Source: Linepithema humile
Lineage: Eukaryota > Arthropoda > Insecta > Hymenoptera > Formicidae
NCBI RefSeq assembly: GCF_040581485.1
Contig: NC_090132.1
Span: forward strand, 15,816,146 to 15,880,145
DNA: 64,000 nt
Direction: 5' to 3'
Made by a program: the position numbers and the translations under genes
In this document: piece after piece, positions 35,509 to 49,000 of the stretch
Numbering within the stretch: position 1 is the first letter of the stretch
Layout of the letters: each line of letters opens with the position of its first letter
Notes under the pieces: generated by a model
Told to the model about the DNA's origin: nothing
Database searches by the model: none
Seen by the model: only the letters and a program-made list of their open reading frames with translations

Positions 35509-35900
35509 CAGTTCATCAGAATCGTTTTACTTAATTTATTAATGTAAGCCGCATTTGCTGCAAGCAAAATACATATAATGTATTTATTTGTTTATTTGTA
35601 TTTATTTATTTGTTTAAATAATAGATTGGTACGTACCAATCTATTTGCTGTAAACAAAATACATATAATATACGTATTAGATAATAAATACACTTTTATG
35701 TAAATAAACACACAAATTAGGTATAAATAAATACAAATAAACAAATAAATACATTATATGTATTTTGCTTGCAGCAAATAGATTGGTACGTACCAATCTA
35801 TTATCTAAACAAATAAATAAATACAAATAAATACATTATATTTGCTTGCAGCAAATGTAGCTTACATTAATAAATTAAGTAAAACGGTTTTGATGAACTA
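35509..35900. mobile_element. Foldback element with long inverted arms
   Basis: The left arm (about 35509-35675) and right arm (about 35735-35900) are near-perfect reverse complements over about 165 bp. The outermost shared block is GTTCATCA plus CGTTTTACTTAATTTATTAA. Each arm contains the palindrome GATTGGTACGTACCAATC (from 35624 and 35779) and two copies of a TTTGCTGCAAGCAAAATACA-like unit. It has no coding capacity and looks like a MITE or foldback transposon. If transcribed it would form long double-stranded RNA. Confidence 0.75.
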
Positions 35901-37030
35901 AAACATATTATCTAAAACCAAGTGCAATTTTAACTAGTTACTAATTATTAATTAATGTTATTTGTAATTGATTTTAATCAACAATAACATTAGAACAGAA
36001 ATTATGAAATTAAAATGTATAAAATAATTTTCATTTCATGCAGTAAATAATATTTTTAATACAAATTAGTTACAAATTAATATTAAAATTGCATTTTTTT
36101 TATATAACTAAATAAGTAAGATATCGATTAAAATATTGAATTCTTTTTTCTTTTGACGGTACTCCAAAAAAATTACTCTTAGAGATATGTAACCGACCGT
36201 AGCTAACTTATCTGCCCACTCATTCAATAATTTATGTAAAATTATAATATACTTTTTCAACAAAATTGATAATTATTCATAATATTTTAATAAAGAAAAA
36301 TATTTATTAATTTACATAATATAGAACAATTCTATTTACCAGCTGTTAGTATTTTCATACTATAGTCTTTCAATACTTTCATCGAGATAGCGTGACAGTT
36401 CATACAAGCGCATAGAATGAATAAAAGTTAATGAAAAACATTACAAAAGTAATGTTTAACTTATAAAAATGTTTTAAAAAGTGTGAATTAGCAGATATAA
36501 ATATTTATAAAAATCAAAGTCTAGATTCAAAAACGCAAATTTTAAGCAGCTTTTAAGCAACTAAAAGCATGTTGACAATGTCCACTATATTATCTTAATC
36601 CTTGGTGAAAGAAAAAAGGCTTTGTTTGACAGGAACTATCCACAAAGGTTCAAACAGCATGTAAGTGAATAAATAAAGATAAGATAAATCTGATGCCTTT
36701 AAACTTAGTATCGTGTTTTTTTTTCTTTTTTTGCACAAGAATTAGAGATTGAGTATTTTATGCGGTGAATGTGGAAGTATCATTAACAAACAGCATCCTC
36801 TTGTTGTTTGTGATTATATATAATTTATAAGAAATAAACATTATATTTTTTCAGATATCTTTCTATCAAAGTATATATTGAGAGAATATATTTTAAATTG
36901 AAACGGAAAATGGTTTCTCGATAGAGAATTAATTGAGCGGAAATTATGGTCATTTTCTCCGGTTTTAACCGGAAAAAAAGGACGATCATTGGGTGAATTA
37001 CTTGCAAGACAGTTTGTTTGCACATAAACG
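35901..37030. other. AT-rich intergenic DNA
   Basis: Nothing recognised. Confidence 0.5.
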
Positions 37031-37500
37031 CGTAGTATGCCGCTGGCAGCACGACTCATACATTTTACGAGCGGGCTCTGTCGCTCGCAGACGGCTTTAT
37101 GACGGGGGAGGTGAGTAAAAATCGACAAACAATCTATTCCATCCGTACATGTCGGGCGCGGCCCGTCATCGTTACACGGATGATAAGTCCTATACGAACA
37201 CGTCGTTTTGTGACTGTCTTCCACTTCCTCTGCCGGCCTCGTTGTCAGAGTCGGTCTCTCTGACGGCGGCGACTTTCTGTGAAAATTTCGGCGTAACTCA
37301 AAAGCTAAGTCAAACATAGGCGTGTTTCACGAGGTGTCTCGGTAAATCCGGTAAAGCCGCGAAGGCAAATTCCTACGCGAGCGACACACGTCACGCTTTA
37401 CTTTACGCACCGAACGCATACACATGTATGTATACATCATACGCGCGGATGTGCCAACGGATACTTAGGTGCTTCGCACGTCGAAGATTGGTGACTTGAT
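37031..37500. promoter_or_regulatory. GC-rich island
   Basis: Abrupt GC rise between AT-rich flanks, with no plausible coding frame. It is a candidate cis-regulatory element of the zinc-finger cluster. Confidence 0.3.
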
Positions 37501-39530
37501 GTAATAAAGTTGTAAATGCCAAAAAAATAAGAATCTCAGCGGCTACCTTAACAAATAAATAATATTTTACCTCAAAATTTGAAAAAATAAATATAAAAAG
37601 AATTTCTTTTTTTACACTTATTTCGAATCTTTCTTACAAATGTCGCACTTTTGCTAAGAATGCATTTTCGAAAAACATGACATTTGGAATTTAATTAATA
37701 TAAATTTTTTTTCTTCAATTTTGCGAGACTGCGGGAAAAGATTCAGCCCGTAATAAGATTGTACGATGCCGTGGAAGAGGTCAAAATTGCGTCCGGCATT
37801 ATGGTGGTCGCCATAATCTTACGTCGCCCGTACATTTGCGGGCGTAGTATTATAATGTACATGCACGTTGCATACTTATACACGTGGCCAGTAGAAGGTG
37901 CGGCTTTAGTCCACGATTCTTCTTGGGTTCGTCCTATGCCCATTATGCGAGCGAACTCTTCGTGGTGCCTCTCTGAACCTTAAGATAAAGTCTCACTCAC
38001 AGCGGCACCCATTTATCACTTACAGAATTTTATACGTTGCTGATATTTCAAGTGTTCTGCAAGCGTGAAATTAATAAAGTTTTATATTATTTAAGAAGAT
38101 GCTTCTAGAATAACTCCATCAAAAATAAACATTTATAATTGCAAATAATTAATTGTTTTAACGCTTAACACATTCGCGTAACGTGAAATAAAGAAGATGA
38201 AAAAGTCCTAATCAACTTCGTTAAACAAATGAGAAGATCAAATAGTTTTCTGACTAAAAATGCAAATCGGCGAGAATTCGCATAAACTGCGGAAATATCC
38301 AAGTTAATTCTTCGAATTATAGCGTTAACGGCTTTTCTTGCGAAAACAAGCACGCAGAGATAACGTATGATAAAACTTTGGCAAATCCAGAGCTGTAAGC
38401 TCCAGTGATGTATATTGCTATTCATACACACAGAATATGAAATCGTTGAAGACGCCGCTATTTAATAAATTATTGAACACTTGATATGTTTGCAGATAAA
38501 AATTGTCGAGTGAAAAAGTATTGAGAAAATTTCAAACTTATGACAAAGAATTTCTAAATTAATAATCGTTGTTAAAATGATCAATTTAAGCTGTACGACA
38601 ACGTTATAAGTACATTAGATTAAACGTCGCATTGGTATTACTTTAAAATAAAAAAATATCTTGATAAAATCTTAGAAAAATTCTGCAATACTTTTGTACA
38701 TTTTCGCTTATTTATTTTTGCCTCGTCAATAAAGTCCCAATAAATTGGAGCGCATTTGCTTATCTTTATTGAAACGATTGTAAAACCGTTACAGCATCAC
38801 GGCTCGTGCTCTTAATGCTATTCTAGAACGCAAAATTCGTACGCTTACTGGTTGTGAAACGGCCATTAAGGGATACATTGTCGTGTGTGCACATACACCT
38901 TTCCATTAGGCACGTCCGCGTATCTACGAGTCGCGACTTCACACCGACGAAGAACGCGAGTAAAGCTTTGATCTAACCGCCATTGCTGGGGACACTTATC
39001 ATCGTATATATAGTCGACAACTTAGAATCCACGATAAATTCTTGCCGATGTTTTATACCCTTTAGACACTCTACGGACTTATTTATTTCTGATTTATCAA
39101 AAGAATAATTATTTCTGATTTTCTAATATCCTCCTATTTCATACATTCTGTTTCTGTCTTATATTTATTTGGGATATGTTTTATATAAAATACGGCACAA
39201 TAATATTGCAATTATATTAAGAAGAGATTGCACAATATCTCGAAAGAGAGATAATCGAACTATATTGGTGTACAGCGAGATAATAAACGATGATGTAGGT
39301 AAGATAAACGATGATATAGATAAGATAAACTGCAGAATATTGACAATTCGTAGATGTTTACTGAATTTTTCAGAAAATTCTGTTTTGTTTTTCCACTGTC
39401 ATTTACAGTAGGATATGGTAGCGATTATCTTCTTTAAAATTCCCCAAAAAAATAGATAAAAAACATATTATCACACTGTCCTTTTCATTATATATTTAGG
39501 CCCGATAGGTTTTCAGCTTTTCACTCAAGC
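37501..39530. other. Intergenic DNA
   Basis: AT-rich, with smaller GC-richer patches at 37760-37990 and 38820-39010. No gene supported. Confidence 0.4.
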
Positions 39531-40020
39531 TTCTCAATCACGTTTTTCCCTTCAGATTACGTTATCTCGAGATCGCGCTGGCGCTTTCTCACGCCGTTGC
39601 TCGGATATATACCTGCTAATTCGACAAGACCTCGTCTTGATTGGTCCTCGTTATCTTCCACACTGCGCGCGCGGCACGATGTCGTTTACAATATTGGGCC
39701 CCGGCTTATAATCTATCGGTCGGGACCTCTAGTCCTCGAAACGAGATGGTGTTCTTCCTCTCATCTGCACCGTGACAATATTTGTCGCCACCGACAACCG
39801 AGGCGAGAGTAATAGCGTGAACGTTAGCGTTTATTTGCCCTCGTAGCCTTTCCCGTAGGATGCCGTCTGTTTGCCGAGGCTTTGTTTCCGTCAGTTTCCG
39901 TTTCTTGCGCCAACACGGCGGTACCTCTGTGATCCATCCGGTCAACGAATATGCACGACCGTTTTTGGCCGATCGCAAGATAACGCGGAAGCTTAGGACA
40001 ATTACGTCTTCAATTACGGC
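39531..40020. promoter_or_regulatory. GC-rich island
   Basis: CpG-rich block of about 490 bp in AT-rich DNA. Open frames on both strands are low complexity. It is a candidate enhancer. Confidence 0.3.
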
Positions 40021-41580
40021 CAGACATCTGGGCAGTTATTATGTATCTAATCGGAATAGTTTACGGAACGATTTCGTTTTACCTTACGTTTCCCTAAATA
40101 TCTTATCGTGTTGTTTAGGAAAAAAACAATTATTCCAAACAGAAATGCTTCCGAGTACATAATAACTACTGTAATGTCTAATCGTGTGAATCATCGTTTT
40201 TACATTCTTAGCATAAGTGTTAGTATTGTAAGAGCCTGTGTTAAATTTGAACGAAATCTACTTATTAACATTATGAAAAAAAAAGAAAATAAAATAAGTA
40301 AACAATTCAATGTTTATCCAACGAATTAATCAATATAATATCCCAATATTATTCAATATAAAGATCAATTATCGCAAAGTCTGTTTTCACCGAGGCTTCT
40401 TTAAATCCAACTTTCCAATCATTAATTAGACGCTTACAGTAGATCTTATAATTAGCCCAACGTTGAAAAAGTTAGACGAACATCATCAGCTTTTTGAGTC
40501 TTCACAAAAAATAAAGATTTAAAAATCATGAGAAACTTCACCCTCATTTCCTTAATTGACTATGAAATTAAATACGTAGCTTTACTGAATAGAATAGTGA
40601 AACAAAATCATTATAATTCTACGTCATAATGATTCAATAAATAAACTACTTGGAGCCAATCGGATAATTATGACAGAGAGTCGTAATTAGTTAGCGACCG
40701 TAATAATTTTAGTAATGAAATCAATGTCATTTTTGACATTGATGTATTATGCAGTTATAGCGTATTGTCGCATTTTCCATCTACAACTTTATCGTCCTCA
40801 CAAATAATTTTGAATATTTTACTTATGAAAATAGCAATGTAGCGCTGATTAGGCTTATCTTATTAGAATAAAAATAATTTTTAAGAAATGATGAATTTTG
40901 TAATTAAAAATATAAGACTCGAGACTCTCTCTTTTGGTTCTCTAATTTGTTATTAATCATCACTAAGCAAAAATCAACATTATTATTATATAAGCGTAAT
41001 GCATAAAAAAAGGATCTAGTTTTACTGCATTAATCAATTATTTTCTATTGAATATGTAAACTTCCTTGTTTTATATTTTTTATAATTTCAGGTTTATGCT
41101 TTATAATTATACTATGTTAAGCACAGAGTAATGTAATTGTATGTAGCTTTTGTATCATACAATATGAAAATAAGAGACACTCGTTAATTTAAACCGAATT
41201 ATTACGAAACGTGCAGTATAAGATATAAAGTGCTTTGTTTTTAAGAAAAAAATTTAAGAACTGCTTATTTTTTCGTTGCACAATACAGTCCGATTAAACA
41301 ATCCGACATTTGTCCGACATCGAACAGAAATATACGAGAAAATGAGAAATCAATATAATTAGCAACATTGACCAAAACTGACGTTTCAATATACCGCATT
41401 ATTATTTTTCACTAAAGCAGTTACGTGTTTGACATCAGCAATTTCTATAGCAATCAATATGTATTTCAACATGTCTCTCTGCATGTCAAAGATACTCGGA
41501 CACCTCTTAATCCGCCATTTAAAAATTTTCAGCGAAGACTACCCTCGATTTGCTATTATTCCCGATCCTATTGTCAATTC
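40021..41580. other. AT-rich intergenic DNA
   Basis: Nothing recognised. Confidence 0.5.
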
Positions 41581-43689
41581 CGATACCTTCTCCATTTTTG
41601 GCGGTGCATTTTCGCAAGCTGAATCGGTGGCCGCGGCACGACGGTGAAGTCGCCGCATGCCAAGCTCGTCGGCGTCGCCTTTGTTGCCAATCGCTCCCTC
41701 GTCTTCTTCTTCTTCATCGCACTCCTCTTCCTCTCTTCATCGTCGTCGATCTCCTCTTTGCCGGTTCCCGAGGAATTTTTCCACCACTCGATCATTCGGG
41801 TGACTCGCGAGGGAGGCGATCATCCCGTCTGGATAGGATTGTCCAATGAAGCGATACCGCAAGATCTCGATGGGCGGCGCCCGGAATCCTGGCGATGGCT
41901 CGCCGGTCTGGCGACTTCGTGGTGGGGCCCTTGCAGAGTCCGAGCGAACTGCCTGTGGTGGGGGGATTGACATCGACTACTGTGCATTTCCCACGTGCCC
42001 TGGGAACCCCCGCGGCATCGTGTCAGCCCCCGCTCTTCGCTTTTGCACGCTCCTTCCACCTCCATCTTCTCTCCCACACTATCTGCTTCTCATCGTCAGC
42101 GGCGAGCGTCTCTCCTTCTGTCTGCCTGTCTGTCTCGTTTTCTTTTTCGCTCCTTCTCTTTCACTCTTCCTCCTTCTTTCCACTTTCTACTTATCTTTGC
42201 TCTTTTCCCTGTGTTTTGCTTAACGCGGTAGAAATCAAGAAATCGATGCGTCTGTAAATTTTTTTTTTTTCCCTCGAGAATCGATCTGTTGTGCTTCGTT
42301 TTCGCACGTAAGTGCTACGATCATCGCGATGATTGCTCGCATCGTTTGTCCGCTGAGATATCAATCAGTCTATCCTGAAAACAATCGGTGACACGTTCCG
42401 CTATTCCTACACGTAGGCAGATAGTTAGATGGATGGAATGCGTGCCGGGTAGAGTCAGTGGCTCTAGCTTTTGGAGTGCTACCTTCGTAGCGCCTTTACG
42501 ATCGGCGGCTACCGCCCCCGCGGGGGGTATCGTTTTGGGAAAGAGCGAAGGCGGAAGGAAGCGGCTCAAGTATGCCAGAGCGGTATTCAAACGCTCTAAA
42601 AGAGTAGAGGGGTGGAGGGAGACACTACGAGATTATACCAGAAGGGATCGCGGCGTGGGCGAAGAGGGATGCTCTCGTCTCACGGTTACGAGGGCGGGTC
42701 CAGACACGGTCCAGTGGAAGGGATCGGGACCCGTAAAGCGTGGAAGAGAGGGAGCAACAACACCGGGACAGCTGAAGGGTGGGGAGGGTGGACGAGGCGC
42801 TGAGCGGGAGCTCAGGAAGCTGCGTCGACGAAGGATTTGTGAATAACCGCGCTGCTATTCGGCGACCGTGCCAGACAAGGATGCGCGTAGACCCGGGACA
42901 AGGCGCGCTACCACATCTTCCCTTCTTCGTCGAGCCTCCTCTTCATCATCGTCCTTACCTCTTCCTCTGCCAACACCCGCCGTCACCCTCTTCCCTCATT
43001 TTCCTTCTTCTGCTCCTGTTCCTCCTCCGCATCCTTCTCTCCACCACCACGTTCGCCTTCTCCCCCGCCTCCTCCTCCCTCGCCGCCCCGGCCGCCTCTT
43101 TTCTACCTCTACCATTGCAACGAGGTCGAGGAAGGAACATCCTGGACGTGCACGTTCCCCGTGGAATCGGGGGAGGCTGCCTTCACACGAACGACAACTG
43201 GTGGGTAGTCGGTTCGGTAGGGAGGTGTCTCCCGGTCCTCCAACCAGAAGAAGCGAGACGACGGCGACGACGAAGAGACCTTTGGCGGTTACACTGCGTC
43301 CTACCGTCTTCTGGTGTGCCTACTATTCGGGCTACCAGCAAACCGAGCGACCGAACCGAACGAAGCTTCAGTCGACGCCGCGCACCCAAACGGTCCAGAC
43401 CTGTCAGCACAGGAAAATACACGCGCAGCATCTCAACACTTTCACGAGAGCAGCCGACCCACTGAGTAACACGGAGATTCTCGCAGCGTGACACTATACG
43501 CGCGTTGCCGTTTGTTTTTCAACCGAGCTGAAACGCGTTTCGCGAGTTTCGTTCGTCGTTCGTCAGAAGTTCGCAGAAGTAAACTTGCATCTTCCGTCAA
43601 AGTTTCAAGATTTCCCTTTTTTGGAAGAATATCTCGCTGGACGTTGGTCAACGACGAATTCTCACTCGTATCTCATCTCCATTAGATTG
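41581..43689 (+). promoter_or_regulatory. GC-rich promoter block ending in a splice donor; possible distal first exon of drm
   Basis: A 2.1-kb CpG- and pyrimidine-rich island. Its right boundary is GATTG|GTAAGT at 43689/43690, followed at once by AT-rich DNA. This is how the other first exons in the window end. The next + strand acceptor with a good tract before a gene is CTGTGTGCTCTTTGCAG at 49235, just upstream of drm, so a 5.5-kb leader intron is plausible. The open frames here (up to 228 codons) overlap in several frames and are low complexity. Confidence 0.35.
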
Positions 43690-44640
43690 GTAAGTCAACT
43701 GATATTATTTTAATAATTTAATTTTAATAATGTATAATGTAGTTATATAATTTTAATTTCTGAGATAGAAGTAGTTACTTAACATACACTCATCGTGTAT
43801 GCATCTATAAATTCAATGTAATAATATATTTTACACAATAACAAATGATATTAACGAGGGGAAATCAAATAGTTACAACGCTGTAAATTAAATATTTTCC
43901 ACGAAATGATTCAATACTTTTTTTGTCTAAAATGCATTATATGGAATGAAAGTAATTTCTGAAAGATTTTGCTTCTTCTTATCGTTGCGTATTAAGAATC
44001 AAATGGGCGGATATAGCCGCATTTATTTGCGCATCTCAAGTCTTCTCAGCGGCTACCCTAAAACCAGTAGCAAGCTCTTGATGCTACTGGTGTTAAGCGA
44101 TGCACAGTAGCCACTGCATTTCGATTGGTCGTCAGAAGTCTAGCGAATTATCCACGATAATTTGATGTCAGTCTCTCTAATTTTTTTACGAATAAACTCC
44201 GATCTATTTAGTAAATTATATGTGAAACGGCAAACGCGATTTCTCTATGGCATGTATATGAAATAATTTTTTATTTTACAATTATAAGCAATTATTTCTA
44301 TGATCTAGCAATTCAAGTATAAATTGTTTAAGTTTCTGCGACGATGTCCAGATAATTAATGTTTGTTTCAAATTTTGTGTATAGTACATAATTTTTATAA
44401 TTTGTATAATACATGAATTTCATGTTAAGTATAGATGAACGAGTAGAAAATTATATGATAAATAAAATTTTAATTACTAACTCGAATCGCATTACAAATT
44501 TCTAGTTTTGCACAGTAATTACTTTATTATCAACTGCTATACTTTTCATAGTCTTTGAAATCTTGCAACCAATTTTAATCTCTTTCACTTTAATAATTTA
44601 TAATAAAGAAAAGTATAAAAACGTTATTGCAACGTGCATT
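43690..44640. other. AT-rich intergenic DNA
   Basis: No gene. A 10-bp hairpin (ACCAGTAGCA at 44063, its complement at 44082-44091) is the only local structure noticed. Confidence 0.4.
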
Positions 44641-45150
44641 TTTCAACCCCCGTGGACCCAATGTTAGCGCATCGTCCGCATCAAGAATCGTCCGTACGCA
44701 TCGGAGCGAATCCATCACGGAGCAACCATTTTTCTTGGATGCGAAGCGTGAGCCCCCGGCCTGATAGAAAATATCTCTCGTAAGAAACGCCCTTGCGTGA
44801 TCGTTCGCGTTTCTCGCGTCCGCTAGTATCGCGGGTCGGCGAGAGGGAGGGTGTGGTCCCACCTTGGTGAACTTCTCCGGCTGTTCGGTAGCTACTGGCC
44901 GAAAACCGGTAGTCGGCGGTAGGGCGGTGCACAGTAGCAACTCTTTGGTTGGCTACCGGCCTTCGCGCTGTGGCAAGCGAGCGAGCGAACGAACGAGGGC
45001 TACCGCTCCTTCCTTTATTCCTCTATACACGCGAGAACGAGTGCACGCACATCGAGAGCTCCTTGGTTGGCCGGCTCTCTGTTCTTCTTCGATTGGCTGC
45101 CGCCGTCTTGTTCCACGCACTCCGCCCTTCATATTGCGGCTGTAAGCGCG
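44641..45150. promoter_or_regulatory. GC-rich island
   Basis: CpG-rich block between AT-rich flanks. Open frames of about 90-116 codons exist on both strands but show no recognisable domain. It is a candidate regulatory element. Confidence 0.3.
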
Positions 45151-46676
45151 AAAGAATAAAAAGTACTCGGCTACTGTTCATTTGTACGCGATCTCTCCAT
45201 CTTGTTACACAGAGTTCTTAAATGTGACAGATCTATAAAGACACCCGCGTATCACGAAAGTCGTTAATCTGTTAGGATAGCACACGCGCACGTAATGAAG
45301 ATGCACCGCATAAGTCTCTGAAAATCTCTTTAATATGCCTAAGTATGATAAATTATTAACGACTACATAGCTGTTTGAAATAATAAATCTATTTTTGCGT
45401 ATATAAACTTAAATAAAGTCTTTGTCAATTATTAAAAATTCAATTTTTCCCTAATTTTTGTTAATTACATAAAATTGGAGCGTCTTTTCTTTTCTACGTT
45501 GAACTATGCTCAATATAACATCTTATTTCAGTAATTTGGATGTCGTACGATGCTTCACATAAATAATTCTATATCTTTGAAATATAAAAGATATTTTATT
45601 ATTATGTAATTCAATTTTGATATTATTGTCATTTTCAAATAAAAAAATTGAATTAAATTATTAAAACATAAAAAATTGTTGAATTTATTACAGAATTTAT
45701 TAAAGAGTGAGTATTCACAAATAATCTGACATTGTCTTTAAACGCTATAAAAATTGCATGAAATTTATTTTAATTGTTTGTCCAATCGCGCAATTTCGTT
45801 CATCTTGTGGAAGAAAGCTTCACCTGATTATTTCGCGCGAAAAGTTCCGTTTGCGCGGTACAACAAAATTCACTTTTGCATAACTCCGTACGTACGAAAT
45901 GCTTCTTTGCTTATTGGCAAACCTTCTAGTATGGCGCATTCATAAATGCGAAGGTCTACATATATCTTATTATCATATATTATCATACATTATCATACAT
46001 TAAATAAAAGCATTTGATCGCGCGAACTCGGTAAGTAAATATAGTAGCTTGTACAATGTTCACTTTCTTATGATATACGCGCGTATGAACATTGTTATTT
46101 GCGCTCGACGCTGTTTCATATCGCAAATCTTTCACGCGCATCCGCAATTTCATAATTTTTCAATTATGAATACCCGAAAGTACATTTATCAAAATGGAAT
46201 TATTCGTGACTCACTTCTGTTACTTTTTTAACTGTCATTTTGATCGCAATCGATCTCAAGAGACTTAGCGGTTATTAGAGAACACGATCGTTTATCATCG
46301 CCTTAAACATTATTTGCACGTTCTCTTCGGCATCAGGTGTAATATAAAACCTGAACGTTTACACGGCTAATGTCGTTTTCCTCAGCACCCAACTCATTAA
46401 CGCACAACTCATTAACTTCGCTTCACGCAAAGTGAGAACCTGTTCCTTCCACATGTTTCCGCCTCGAGTAATACAAGCGTATTGCGACCTCGTAATTCTT
46501 CGACAAGATTGCCACGTATGGTAGCCGGTGTATGGCTCATTTATACGAGCATATATCAATATCTTGTGACAAGGACTGCTAATGTCGCGATAAGAAAGTA
46601 AAATGATGAAGTTTATAAGAAGGAGCAGGTCTCATTAGAAGCATCTTCAGAAGTGCTCTTCAAACTGAATATTTCC
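45151..46676. other. AT-rich intergenic DNA
   Basis: Nothing recognised. Confidence 0.5.
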
Positions 46677-46764
46677 TACGTAGGCATATTTTGCTAAAAT
46701 AGACTATAGAAATCGTGAAATAACACAATTTCTATAGTCTATTTTAGCAAAATATGCCTACGTA
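46677..46764. repeat. Perfect 37-bp inverted repeat with 14-nt loop
   Basis: The left arm 46677-46713 begins TACGTAGGCATATTTTGCTA, and the right arm 46728-46764 is its exact reverse complement. The loop is CGTGAAATAACACA. It may be a short foldback or MITE remnant, or a hairpin small-RNA precursor. There is no open frame. Confidence 0.95.
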
Positions 46765-47540
46765 AGATAATAATGTGTAAAATCAACGTAAAAGAAAGAT
46801 AATTCTTGCAAGTTGTCGCCTGTCCTCATTGTTGTTTACAGTTTTTGGATTTTAGGGACGAGGATTATCTAATTTGTGTAACTGCTCTAAATTTGAATAT
46901 ATCAAATATTTTTCTTCCTGTCCCTTTTTACGGCCGAACCTTTATGTGACCAGGTGCCCAAGTTACTTTGCTTCCAAAGCAGTACGTGTTGTTTCGTTAA
47001 AATTTAAAGTATATTATTTGCGTGTCGGATTACGAACTTTAAGAACAACGGATTTCTAGTTTGAATAGGCGTCAGTTTGGACACGCCAATGTTTGTCTGT
47101 CCTTCTTCGTGTTTTTTCGCGACGTAAGCCGTCCTGTTTTCGCCACGGCTGTATTATTTCTATATACAAAGTGTATCGTTTTTGCGGATGTTCACGTCAA
47201 GGTCTGAATCAGCGTCGGAGGCAGACGGAGGCGGCGATGTTTTTCCGGGGAAGGAGCGGACCCTGTCTTTTTATAGAATTTTATAGAACGCGGAGTCGCG
47301 CGTAATGCGCAGTTTCGATTAGGCTCCACCGCCAGTTAGCTACGCTAACCAACCGGGCTACGCCCAGGCACGCTTATTACTCATTCGGACACGCCACTTT
47401 ATTCGAGCGTGCGCCGTGCGCTTAATGCGAGCCGGTAGCGACCGGCCGAAGCTCCTGTACAATGGCGCGATTGGATCCCGCGGGCTACTTTTTAATACAT
47501 CGGTCCCAATTTCAACCATGGTCATTAAAAGCAGTTGTTC
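46765..47540. other. Intergenic DNA with GC-rich part
   Basis: From about 47060 to 47500 the sequence is GC-richer (for example around 47290-47490), a possible regulatory element. No gene seen. Confidence 0.3.
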
Positions 47541-49000
47541 GATTCCGACCCTCCATTTATATTAATACGGCTATTGTACGAAGGAGTTTGAAAAGTAGTA
47601 CTTGCATTTGTACAAAAGGTTCCTTCTCTTAATTATAATTTGATATACGATCGCCATTTGCCTTTCTTTTATTCTCTTTTCATCGTGAGTCGGTCTTCTT
47701 TTGAAAGATGTCGGAAACGGCAAACAGTAAAATAAATTCTAACTATTGACACGCGAAAATGTGACTTAATGAGGAACTTACGTCAGACTTCAAATTATTT
47801 CCGAAATTTAAGAGACATCTCAAGGGTAACCGTGTAAAAATTATGAATACGTTAAAGTAAATATAAAAAAACTGCTTAGAGAACCATTTAGGAATTTTTA
47901 TTGCGATGATGTTGGAAAAATAATTATACATGATTGGAATAATATATTCAATGTAAGTGTAATGTGTAGATAAATAATAGATGTTTAAAATTAGCTGGAC
48001 AGAGTCTTTTATAATATATTCATTGTTTTATGAATGGCATTTTACTTCAATTCCAGAATTTAAAAGTAGCATCTATATCGCGTAAAAGTGAATCGCTATA
48101 AAAGCAGTAAAAGCGACTGGCTATTTTTATGTTTCTTCTTTGAAGCAACGCTGCAAACTCGGGAAATATTCTTATTATTTGCGTGGCGTCAAATGGGGAG
48201 CGTGAAGATTATGGATCGTATTCGCGGCGCGCATTTAGCGCTAAATAGGCTGTTCCATTCCCTCATTTGCCTCGGATATACATGTACAATATCTCATACG
48301 AATGAAACTTAAAACTGGACAGTCGAAGTTAAATATGCTCGGTCGGACGCGCGTCGGTTTGAACTACGAGCAGAAGCACTAATAGAAAACTAGTCGTCAA
48401 TTTTTTATCAGAAGCGCGTAGCTTTGTGTTTACTCACACGATGTTTTTTAATCTAAAATTATGTATAGAATAAATATTCAATATAATCACAGAAATTAAT
48501 ATGTTAATAGATTTTTTATGAAACAAATTGATGCTATAAAAATGTCTACTTAATGCTAACACGAAAATTCAAGTATTTTTTAAAAATTCTATTTATAGAA
48601 ATAAGAATCTCTCATGCATAAATTTCTGCTTGCAATTCCTAGATAGCTATAATTCCTATAGCTTTCAGAAAATGATAACATTACATTGAAAATACAGTTG
48701 CGATGCAAAGAATTATGAAACAAAGCTTGCTTAATATTCATGTAAAAAAATGAGTGCTTGCAATCTCATTTATAAAATATCAATAAATTCTACAGCGTTC
48801 AATAAACTCTCTTATGCGTAAAACAGGGATAATATAATCATTCCTTTCCGTATCAATAGTCATATTTCGAATCAATAGATGCTTCGCAATAGATTTGGAA
48901 TCAAATTGCAACCAATTTGTTTTAGAGTTACGAAAGTACCGCTCTAAGCGCAATGCCAATAAAATATCGCGCAAATAATTCGATCCGCGAAACATTCCGT
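47541..49000. other. AT-rich intergenic DNA upstream of drm
   Basis: Nothing recognised. Confidence 0.5.

Noticed and set aside
42779..43491. Open frames of 228 and 207 codons
   Set aside because: Overlapping frames in the same CpG island, Ser/Pro/Arg low complexity. Better explained as a non-coding first exon.
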